This document shows, one piece after another, positions 1-5,637 of a stretch of DNA of 5,637 nucleotides. The translations under genes were made by a program, and so were the position numbers. The notes beneath the pieces are model-generated. The model worked only from the letters and a program-made list of their open reading frames with translations, was not told the origin of the DNA and searched no databases. The DNA comes from Parcubacteria group bacterium CG10_big_fil_rev_8_21_14_0_10_35_15 (GTDB lineage: Bacteria; Patescibacteriota; Minisyncoccia; Minisyncoccales; GWA2-46-15). The stretch's first letter is position 1; every line of letters starts with the position of its first letter. The stretch is from positions 1 to 5,637 of the forward strand of contig PFDL01000011.1 in NCBI GenBank assembly GCA_002772575.1, given 5' to 3'.

Positions 1-528
1 AAACTTAATAATGCCTTCATTAACGCTCTTTGTTAAGCCGTCCCGATAACTAACCATAAAAACCCTTTCTCCTAATTTTAAATCTTCAAAATCCCTAAAA
101 TTAGGAGATAATAATTTATTTGCTTCTAATTTAACTAAAGCCAATCCTGTTTTTGCGTCTCTTTTCAAAATTTGGAAATTTTGCAAAACTCCATCTATAT
201 AAAAACTAAAAATTTCGCTATTTGGAACCAATCTAGCTAAAGTCACGACCAAACCATCATTGGTCACAATTAATCCAGATCCCTGCATTGTTTTTGTTTT
301 AACTCCAATCACTGTTTTTGAAACTTTTTCAATTGCCTCTGTTAAAGCGGTATTTTCCTGAATAGTAATTTCTTTTCTTTCAGTAACATAAATAGGCGGT
401 TGTTCTAAATTATACTTTTCAAAAAGAGGCTTATTAATGAAATAGGGCCAAAAAATCTGGTTAGCAAAAATACCGCCAGCCATGCCTAGAATAAATATCA
501 ATAAAAGATATGGGATATTCTTTTTCAT
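1..528 (-). CDS. Membrane-anchored HtrA-like pseudoprotease (trypsin-fold domain, catalytic His and Asp lost), 3' end outside window
   Basis: The frame opens at ATG 528-526 and is still open at base 1, giving 176 visible codons. Residues about 6-24 form one hydrophobic segment after MKKN, so the protein is probably an N-anchored membrane protein with its domain outside the cell. From about residue 58 it aligns by eye with the trypsin domain of the HtrA encoded at 3390-4730: [14 protein letters not shown] here against GSGFIVSEDGVVIT there. The HtrA catalytic His (TNKHVV) is Arg99 here (TLARLV, codon 234-232), and the catalytic Asp (QDLAVLK) is Gly128 (TGLALVK, codon 147-145). The Ser position and any PDZ domain lie beyond the window. 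The start overlaps the clpB stop by four bases (ATGA), and there is no Shine-Dalgarno site close upstream; the nearest AAGGG is about 22 bases away. Translation is therefore probably coupled to clpB. Inference: a non-catalytic binding or scaffold protein derived from HtrA. The fold is fairly sure; the function is not known. Confidence 0.85.
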   Translation of the reverse strand, partial: MKKNIPYLLLIFILGMAGGIFANQIFWPYFINKPLFEKYNLEQPPIYVTERKEITIQENTALTEAIEKVSKTVIGVKTKTMQGSGLIVTNDGLVVTLARLVPNSEIFSFYIDGVLQNFQILKRDAKTGLALVKLEANKLLSPNFRDFEDLKLGERVFMVSYRDGLTKSVNEGIIKF

Positions 529-3239
529 TGTGAAGATGTTGAAACTTTTTCCCTTAATTTGCTTGCTTTCATTTCAGATAAAGAAAAAATGATTTTGCCC
601 GAATCTTCGTCAATTAAAACAGGTAAAGAGGTTTTTATTTCTCCAGTCACTATCTTTAAGGCCAATGGATCTAAGATCAATTGTTGGATAACCCGCTTTA
701 ACGGCCTGGCGCCTAAATTCGGATCAAATCCCTTTTCAGCTAAAAAGTCTTTTACTTTGTCTGTAAAGCGAATATTAATTCTTTTGGCTTTTAACCTTAA
801 AACAACCTTCTCAAGTTCCAAGTTAACAATTTTTTTAATTTCAGACTTGCCCAAATAATTAAAGATAATGATTTCATCAATCCTGTTCAAAAACTCAGGC
901 CTAAAGCTTTCTTTTAAGGATTTCATTACCTTATCTTTCAAATAATCCCCTTGCATTCCTTTCTCATCTCCTAAAGCAAAACCTAAAGCGGCTTCTTTAG
1001 TAATAATGTCTGATCCGGTGTTTGAAGTCATAATAAAAATAGCATTCTTGAAAGAAGCAACTCTGCCCTTGGCATCAGTTAATCTGCCATCTTCAAGAAT
1101 CTGCAAAAGCATATTAAATACTTCTGGATGAGCTTTTTCAATTTCATCAAGCAAAACTACGCTATATGGCCTTCTCCTGATTTTTTCAGTTAATTGGCCG
1201 CCTTCTTCATAACCAACATATCCTGGCGGAGAACCAATCATTTTTGAAACAGTCTGTTTCTCTATATATTCCGACATATCAAGTCTAATCATCGCATTCT
1301 CGTCATTAAAAAGAAATTCAGCCAAAGCTCTGGCAGTTTCTGTTTTACCAACACCGGTTGGCCCCAAAAACATAAAAGATCCTAATGGCCTATTCTCTTC
1401 TGAGATACCTGCTCTTGACCTTCTAATGGCATTGGCAATGGCTTTAATTGCTTGATCCTGACCAACCACTCTTTTCACCATAATACTTTCAATTTTAGCT
1501 AGTTTTTTGGCCTCTTCCTCTATCAATCTTGTTAAAGGAATCCCTGTCCATCTGGAAGTTACTTTGGCAATATCTTCTTCATCAACTTCTTTTTTTAAAA
1601 GAGGTGTTGAATTTTGAATCTTTGCTGATTTTGTTTCAAAAGACGCCAGCTGTTTTAAAAGCGAAGGAATCTTTCCATATTTGACTTCAGCCACTTTTTG
1701 TAAATCTCCTTGTCTTTGAGCTACTTCTGCTAAAAACTGCGCTTCCTCAATCTCTTTTCTTAAAAGTTTTATTTTATCAACAATTTCTTTTTCTCCTTTC
1801 CATTTACCCTCAATCGCTTTTATTCTTTCGCTTAAATCAGCCAATTGTCTGGTAATAGCCTTGATTTTGTTTGCCAAGGCTTTGTCATTTTCGTTTTTCA
1901 AAGCCTGTTTTTCAATTTCCAGTTTCTGAGCCTCCCTTTTCAAATTCTCCAACTCAACTGGCTCTGATTCCATTTCCAATCTCAAAGAACTCATCGCTTC
2001 ATCCATTAAATCAACCGCTTTATCCGGCAAAAACCGGTCCGAAATATATCTAGCTGATAATTCTGCGGCCGCTCTTAAAGCCGAGTCTTTAATTTTTACA
2101 CCATGATGAAGTTCATACTTTTCCCGAATACCTCTTAATATTAAAACCGTATCTTCTATTGTCGGTTCGGCTACATAAATTGGCTGAAATCTTCTTTCTA
2201 GAGCCCCATCTTTCTCAATATATTTTTGATATTCTTTAAGAGTGGTGGCGCCAATTGCTTTTAATTCGCCTCTGGCCAAAGCCGGCTTTAAAAGACTGGA
2301 AGCGTCAATAGCGCCTTCAGCCGCGCCGGCGCCAACTAAAGTATGAAGTTCATCAATAAACAAAATATAATGACCGGCCGCCCTGTTCACTTCTTTTAAA
2401 AGAGCCTTGATTCTGTCTTCAAATTCTCCCCGATATTTTGTCCCGGCAATAATTGAGCCCAAGTCCAAAGCAATAATCTCTTTATCTCTTAAACTTTGTG
2501 GAACTTCAGAGTTAATAATTCTTTGAGCCAAACCTTCAACCACCGCGGTTTTGCCAACGCCTGCTTCACCGATTAAAACCGGATTATTTTTCGTTCTCCT
2601 GCTTAAAACCTGCATTAATCTTCTAATTTCATTTTCTCTGCCGATAACCGGATCTAATTTTCCCTGTCTTGCCAATGAAGTCAAGTTTCTAGCATATTTT
2701 TCAATTACCTGATATTTTGATTCAGGATCAGGATCTGTAATTCTTTGGCCACCCCTGATTTGAGCTAAAACCCTTAAGGCCGTTTCATAGTCTAGTTTAC
2801 CGAACTCAATTGTCGCGGTTTCTCCTTTGTTGGGCTGGATAAAACTTGCTTTTTCCAGAATTTCTTTGGCTCGACTTGGCACATCAAGTAATGCTAAAAA
2901 CATATGTTCAATTGACATAAAATCATCTGCCATTTTCATTGCTTCCTGTTTTGTCATTTCCATAACTCTGGCCATATCCTGAGTCAGATAAAACTGGCCA
3001 AAAGCTTGAGGAGAAGCAATAATAGGAATCTTGGTTATTTCTTGGTCAATCTTTTTCTTCAAACTATCATAATCAACCCCTAATTTCTGTAATAATACCA
3101 AAACAACGCTTTCGTCTTGAGAAAGCAATGCCATTAACAAATGCAGAGCGTCAATCTGCTGCTGGCCTCTTTCTTGAGCAATAGCCTGGGCCTGTAAGAT
3201 CGCGTCCTGCGCTTTTCGAGTAAAGTTTCCGCCGTTCAC
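525..3239 (-). CDS. clpB: ClpB-type Hsp100 AAA+ disaggregase/unfoldase with a ClpC-like loop in the second ATPase domain
   Basis: A 904-residue cytoplasmic Hsp100, a little longer than E. coli ClpB (857). In this family hexamers thread aggregated or misfolded proteins through a central pore using ATP, working with DnaK. Domains in order: Clp N-domain (about 1-140); AAA+ domain 1 with Walker A GEAGVGKT (224-231), pore Tyr in GTKYRGEF (Y269), Walker B ILFIDE (292-297) and arginine fingers in ERRF (348-351); a full ClpB-length coiled-coil M domain (about 418-545) including VKYGKIP (Y521, matching the E. coli Y503 region); AAA+ domain 2 with Walker A GPTGVGKT (626-633), pore GYVG (673-676), Walker B VVLLDE (694-699), sensor 1 TSN (738-740), Arg in FLNRID (R786) and sensor 2 GARPLKR (843-849). 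The start is GTG 3239-3237: [11 protein letters not shown] matches normal ClpB N-termini, GAAGGA lies 10 bases upstream, and the nearby out-of-frame ATG is followed at once by TGA. Odd: residues 741-779 are longer than in E. coli ClpB and contain LGF (752-754), as in ClpC. Confidence 0.93.
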   Translation of the reverse strand: MNGGNFTRKAQDAILQAQAIAQERGQQQIDALHLLMALLSQDESVVLVLLQKLGVDYDSLKKKIDQEITKIPIIASPQAFGQFYLTQDMARVMEMTKQEAMKMADDFMSIEHMFLALLDVPSRAKEILEKASFIQPNKGETATIEFGKLDYETALRVLAQIRGGQRITDPDPESKYQVIEKYARNLTSLARQGKLDPVIGRENEIRRLMQVLSRRTKNNPVLIGEAGVGKTAVVEGLAQRIINSEVPQSLRDKEIIALDLGSIIAGTKYRGEFEDRIKALLKEVNRAAGHYILFIDELHTLVGAGAAEGAIDASSLLKPALARGELKAIGATTLKEYQKYIEKDGALERRFQPIYVAEPTIEDTVLILRGIREKYELHHGVKIKDSALRAAAELSARYISDRFLPDKAVDLMDEAMSSLRLEMESEPVELENLKREAQKLEIEKQALKNENDKALANKIKAITRQLADLSERIKAIEGKWKGEKEIVDKIKLLRKEIEEAQFLAEVAQRQGDLQKVAEVKYGKIPSLLKQLASFETKSAKIQNSTPLLKKEVDEEDIAKVTSRWTGIPLTRLIEEEAKKLAKIESIMVKRVVGQDQAIKAIANAIRRSRAGISEENRPLGSFMFLGPTGVGKTETARALAEFLFNDENAMIRLDMSEYIEKQTVSKMIGSPPGYVGYEEGGQLTEKIRRRPYSVVLLDEIEKAHPEVFNMLLQILEDGRLTDAKGRVASFKNAIFIMTSNTGSDIITKEAALGFALGDEKGMQGDYLKDKVMKSLKESFRPEFLNRIDEIIIFNYLGKSEIKKIVNLELEKVVLRLKAKRINIRFTDKVKDFLAEKGFDPNLGARPLKRVIQQLILDPLALKIVTGEIKTSLPVLIDEDSGKIIFSLSEMKASKLREKVSTSSQ

Positions 3240-3244
3240 ATTCG

Positions 3245-3295
3245 ACTCGTCCTTCGTTTTACTCAGGCCTCGCCTAAGCTTATAGAAGGATGAAT
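3245..3295 (-). promoter_or_regulatory. clpB leader stem-loop that pairs the ribosome binding site; candidate RNA thermometer
   Basis: On the minus strand TCCTTC (3290-3285) is the exact complement of the clpB ribosome binding site GAAGGA (3255-3250). The pairing extends outward after one mismatch with ATTC (3295-3292) against GAGT (3248-3245). Inside, after a roughly 5x5 A/T-rich internal loop, there is an 8-pair stem (3279-3272 with 3268-3261) closed by a GAG triloop (3271-3269). That makes about 18 pairs, three of them G-U. On the opposite strand those three would be A-C mismatches, so the fold favours the clpB mRNA. The stem ends five bases before the GTG start. The patch is richer in GC than its surroundings. 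No U-run follows either arm, so it is not an intrinsic terminator. Holding the ribosome binding site in a meltable stem upstream of a heat-shock gene is what RNA thermometers do; this role is inferred. A dispersed intergenic inverted repeat is the main alternative. Confidence 0.6.
3250..3255 (-). promoter_or_regulatory. Ribosome binding site of clpB (GAAGGA)
   Basis: GAAGGA on the minus strand lies 10 bases before the GTG start at 3239. It is the only good Shine-Dalgarno match among the starts visible in this window and supports the GTG start. It is entirely within the stem described at 3245-3295. Confidence 0.65.
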
Positions 3296-3325
3296 TAATT
3301 ATTAGTATCTTATTTTTACCATTTT

Positions 3326-3334
3326 TTTATACCA
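3326..3334 (-). promoter_or_regulatory. Possible clpB promoter, extended -10 (TGGTATAAA)
   Basis: TGGTATAAA on the minus strand fits an extended -10 element (TGnTATAAT-like). A TTGACT at 3359-3354 resembles a -35 box, but its spacing of 22 bases is too long for a normal pair, so the element would have to act mainly through the extended -10. Transcription would start near 3319 and give a leader of about 80 bases containing the whole stem-loop at 3245-3295. No CIRCE/HrcA repeat and no sigma32-type pair were found nearby. AT-rich DNA gives many chance -10 matches, so this stays tentative. Confidence 0.35.
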
Positions 3335-3373
3335 AAATCAAGGCTGCCAAAATAGTCAAAATTACCAATTTAG

Positions 3374-3389
3374 CTTTTTTTAAAAAAAG
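3374..3389. repeat. 16-bp perfect A/T palindrome directly after the htrA stop
   Basis: A perfect palindrome (C, seven T, seven A, G) starts immediately after the TAA of htrA on the minus strand. With no loop and almost no GC it would make a weak hairpin, and no GC stem precedes the T-run, so it is not a convincing intrinsic terminator. It may be a bendable A/T tract or simply chance. Confidence 0.5.
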
Positions 3390-4730
3390 TTATTCTATCC
3401 TTTCCCCTAAAGTAACTTTAATGGTTTTTTCTTTGCTATCGCTTAAAATCTTCATTGTGATTGTTTCCCCGGCGTTATAACCCTGAATAATTTCCAATAA
3501 CGTATCTTGCTCTGTAATTTTTTTGTTATTGACCTCTAAAATAATGTCTTTGTCTTTAATGCCGGCTTTGGCTGCGGCTGAATCAGGCAAAACCGCCACT
3601 TCGCCGGCATTGTTTCCGCTAATAACCCAGGCGCCGTAATTTACAGGCAGATTATTATCTTTTTGAACCTGATCATTAATAGCAACAGATCTCACTCCTA
3701 AGAAAGGATAAGTAATCTTGCCTGAATTTATGGCTTTCTGAATATTGCTTTTGGCCAAATTAATGGGAATAGCAAAACCAATGCTTTGAGCGTCTAAAAC
3801 CGTGGCCGTGTTAATGCCAATCACCTCTCCTTTTAAATTAAGCAAAGGACCGCCGGAATTTCCTTTATTTATAGCAGCATCTGTTTGAATCACATCTTCT
3901 AGGGTTTCTACTAAACCTCCGCCTGAGGCAGTTATTGTTCTGCCTAAACCAGACACCACTCCAACCGAAATTGTATTTCTATATTCTCCAAGAGCGTTGC
4001 CAATAGCAATAACGCTTTGGCCAATTTCAATTTTTGAGGAATCCCCTAGCTTAACCACTGGGAATAGTTTAAAAGAAAAATTACCATCACTATTAGTTAT
4101 TTTTTCTTTTTCAATCTTTAAGACGGCCAGGTCTTGGGCTGGATCTTTGGCTAAAACCTTGGCCGGAAACTTTCCACCATCAGTTGTTAAAACAGTATAT
4201 TCCGCTTCAGCGCCTAAAACCACATGCTTATTGGTAATAACAACGCCATCTTCTGAAACAATAAATCCGGAACCGCCGCCGATTTCTTGCTTTTCAATGC
4301 CTTTTTGCCGATATTGAGGAACCTTGATATCAAAGAAAGGGTCATTGAAAAACCCATCAAATGGAGAAACATAATACTGCTCCATTACTGGCAAGTCCTT
4401 AGTAACAATAATTGAAACTACTGCCGGAGAATAATTCTTAACAACGCTAATAACGGCCTGCTCTTGAGTAGTTTGCGGCACATATTCGGTTAATTGATCA
4501 ATTTCTGGCTCTGAAGTCTTAATCGGTTTTAAGGTTATCTTTTCTAAATAACTTTTTAATGATTCTTGAAAAGTCATTTTAAAAGAATCTAATGGAAATT
4601 CCTTGGCCAAAATACCAATTGAAAAACTTAAAGTTGAAAAACAAATAATTAATAAAACTCCGATTGAAAAAATAGAAACTATTTTATCTTTTCTGAAATA
4701 ATTTTTCATCCTCTCAAATATTTTGTTCAT
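3390..4730 (-). CDS. htrA: HtrA/DegP-family membrane-anchored serine protease with one PDZ domain
   Basis: An S1C-family protease that degrades misfolded proteins outside the cytoplasmic membrane. From ATG 4730 it has 446 residues: a short basic N-terminus (FERMKNYFRKDK), one membrane span (about 18-40), a linker to about 90, the trypsin-like domain (about 92-325) and one PDZ domain (about 342-443) opening at YPFLGV. The catalytic triad is complete: His169 in TNKHVV, Asp200 in QDLAVLK and Ser292 in GNSGGP. The F-rich segment FDGFFNDPFFD before GGGSGFIV is the usual HtrA LA-loop type. Having one PDZ and one anchor resembles DegS or Gram-positive HtrA more than two-PDZ DegP. The start is uncertain: TTG at 4739 adds three residues, ATG at 4709 would remove seven, and none has a well-spaced Shine-Dalgarno site. 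It lies 28 bases after the glycosidase stop, so cotranscription is plausible. clpB follows after about 150 bases with its own likely promoter. Confidence 0.93.
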   Translation of the reverse strand: MNKIFERMKNYFRKDKIVSIFSIGVLLIICFSTLSFSIGILAKEFPLDSFKMTFQESLKSYLEKITLKPIKTSEPEIDQLTEYVPQTTQEQAVISVVKNYSPAVVSIIVTKDLPVMEQYYVSPFDGFFNDPFFDIKVPQYRQKGIEKQEIGGGSGFIVSEDGVVITNKHVVLGAEAEYTVLTTDGGKFPAKVLAKDPAQDLAVLKIEKEKITNSDGNFSFKLFPVVKLGDSSKIEIGQSVIAIGNALGEYRNTISVGVVSGLGRTITASGGGLVETLEDVIQTDAAINKGNSGGPLLNLKGEVIGINTATVLDAQSIGFAIPINLAKSNIQKAINSGKITYPFLGVRSVAINDQVQKDNNLPVNYGAWVISGNNAGEVAVLPDSAAAKAGIKDKDIILEVNNKKITEQDTLLEIIQGYNAGETITMKILSDSKEKTIKVTLGERIE

Positions 4731-4758
4731 AATATTCAATAAATAGGTTAATTATTTA

Positions 4759-5637
4759 TTAATGAAGAATCTTTTTCGCTTCTTGCCAAAAAGAATCATC
4801 TCCTTTCTTTTCTTTCAACCAATACCACCACTCTCCACCCCACAAATAAAAAGTATCTAATCCCGTATTTTTGGCAAATTCTATATTATCAGAAAATCTT
4901 GCCAAAGTCATACTTTTCTGTTGTTCTTCAACTGAAATATCATAAAGAAGCTCCGGTCCCCAAGGTTCTGCCTGTAATTCAGTGACAATTACTTTTTTAT
5001 TAAAAAACTTTTTTATAATTTCTGCTTTCCGATAATAATAAATCGGGGAAAAATAATAATCAATATACATATTAAGCTCGTCCATCCAAACTCGACGATA
5101 AAGAGTAGTCCCTACAATATCGCCAATATCGGCTATCCTAAGCCAAAGCGACCACTCTCCACTGTCTGAAATAATAACAGGCCTTTTTAGTGAGTCAAGA
5201 CTTTTTACCAGACTGACTTCTTCTTTCAAAAAGTTCCTATCTCCCTCCGGACATTCGCCAAAAAACAATAATGGCTCATTCTCTATTTGCCAAGCCCAAA
5301 TAACAGTATTTTTTTGATATCGCAAAACTACATTCTCTAATAAGTTTAAAATTGATGGCTGAAGTTCTTGCTTGGACAAATCTTCGGCCCAATCAGGAAA
5401 ATGGCATTCTGGCCAACGCGGAGTTTTCATTCCAATAACTAAAATAACTTTTGCCCCATATTTCTCTGCCTGCTCAATTTGCCAATCAAGATCAGAAAAA
5501 TCATATTCATTTTTTTCTTTTTCCAAAAGATTCCAAGCAGTTGAAAGCTTAATCTGCTTTACCTCCAAATCCTCAAGATAAGCAAGATAAACTTCTTTCC
5601 AGTCAAGGCCGAGATCTCGGGCGTGTTTTTGGGAAAA
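4759..5637 (-). CDS. TIM-barrel glycoside hydrolase (clan GH-A-like, cellulase/mannanase style), 5' end outside window
   Basis: The frame is open to the right edge, giving 292 visible codons. A TTG at 5568 could be taken as a start, but the 23 codons before it (FSQKHARDLGLDWKEVYLA...) read as conserved family sequence, so the gene begins outside the window. By eye this is a retaining (beta/alpha)8 hydrolase of clan GH-A. Counting from the first visible residue, QIENEP carries the likely acid/base Glu121, and VTELQAEPWG carries the likely nucleophile Glu220. RWPECHFPDW (about 74-83) and the Trp-rich WGGEWWYWL (about 266-274) would line a sugar-binding cleft. The protein ends at a normal barrel C-terminus with TAA. 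Any signal peptide or anchor is out of view, so location is unknown. I cannot name the GH family or substrate: GH5-like or an unassigned GH-A family common in CPR genomes both fit. Its stop lies shortly upstream of htrA on the same strand. Confidence 0.85.
   Translation of the reverse strand, partial: FSQKHARDLGLDWKEVYLAYLEDLEVKQIKLSTAWNLLEKEKNEYDFSDLDWQIEQAEKYGAKVILVIGMKTPRWPECHFPDWAEDLSKQELQPSILNLLENVVLRYQKNTVIWAWQIENEPLLFFGECPEGDRNFLKEEVSLVKSLDSLKRPVIISDSGEWSLWLRIADIGDIVGTTLYRRVWMDELNMYIDYYFSPIYYYRKAEIIKKFFNKKVIVTELQAEPWGPELLYDISVEEQQKSMTLARFSDNIEFAKNTGLDTFYLWGGEWWYWLKEKKGDDSFWQEAKKILH

Noticed and set aside
525..527. Recoded TGA (glycine) as in Gracilibacteria/SR1
   Set aside because: No gene here has an internal TGA, and the clpB TGA coincides with the start of the next gene, so TGA acts as a stop.
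559..858. Open frame on the plus strand opposite the clpB 3' end
   Set aside because: It lies antisense to strongly conserved AAA+ sequence and its translation has no recognisable family features; it mirrors the real gene. The plus-strand frames at 1871-2053, 3997-4317 and 5372-5581 are rejected for the same reason.
3261..3279. Inner GC hairpin as a terminator between htrA and clpB
   Set aside because: It is followed by AAAACGAAGG on the minus strand and by TTATAGAAGG on the plus strand, with no U-run on either side; it also sits between the likely promoter and clpB.
3374..3389. T7/A7 palindrome behind htrA as an intrinsic terminator
   Set aside because: There is no GC-rich stem before the T-run and the palindrome has no loop, so a stable terminator hairpin is unlikely.
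3240..3389. CIRCE/HrcA operator or sigma32-type heat-shock promoter upstream of clpB
   Set aside because: No TTAGCACTC-N9-GAGTGCTAA match was found. A CTTGAT is present, but no CCCCAT-like partner lies at the right distance.
5566..5568. TTG as the start of the glycoside hydrolase
   Set aside because: The same frame continues without a stop to the window edge, and the extra codons read as conserved family sequence leading into the barrel.

Overview
The window is an AT-rich, gene-dense bacterial segment in which every gene I can support lies on the minus strand. Reading in the direction of transcription (right to left) there is a 5'-truncated TIM-barrel glycoside hydrolase (4759-5637), a membrane-anchored HtrA/DegP serine protease (3390-4730), a ClpB-type Hsp100 ATPase (525-3239), and the first 176 codons of a membrane-anchored HtrA-like protein (1-528) that has lost its catalytic His and Asp. 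The low GC, GTG start of clpB, weak or absent Shine-Dalgarno sites, tight packing, single-membrane-type HtrA and the style of the glycosidase all recall Candidate Phyla Radiation bacteria (Patescibacteria, for example Parcubacteria). This is an inference from style, not a phylogenetic result. TGA is a stop here: clpB ends on TGA within an ATGA overlap and no gene carries an internal TGA, which argues against the recoded CPR lineages.

Layout: the glycosidase stop is 28 bases before the chosen htrA ATG, so these two may be cotranscribed. After htrA comes the only real intergenic region, about 150 bases (3240-3389). It holds an A/T palindrome just behind the htrA stop, an extended -10-like promoter (TGGTATAAA), and a GC-richer patch that folds into a long stem-loop. 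In that stem-loop the clpB ribosome binding site GAAGGA is fully paired with an upstream TCCTTC. The clpB stop overlaps the start of the next gene by four bases.

Taken together this is a protein quality-control cluster: HtrA outside the membrane, an Hsp100 unfoldase in the cytoplasm, and a catalytically degenerate HtrA relative. The points most worth a second look are: (1) a candidate RNA thermometer or other translation-gating hairpin in the clpB leader, where all three non-Watson-Crick pairs are G-U on the clpB mRNA strand; (2) a ClpC-like loop with an LGF tripeptide in the second ATPase domain of an otherwise ClpB-type protein, at the position where ClpC/ClpA dock onto ClpP; and (3) the pseudoprotease translationally coupled to clpB.
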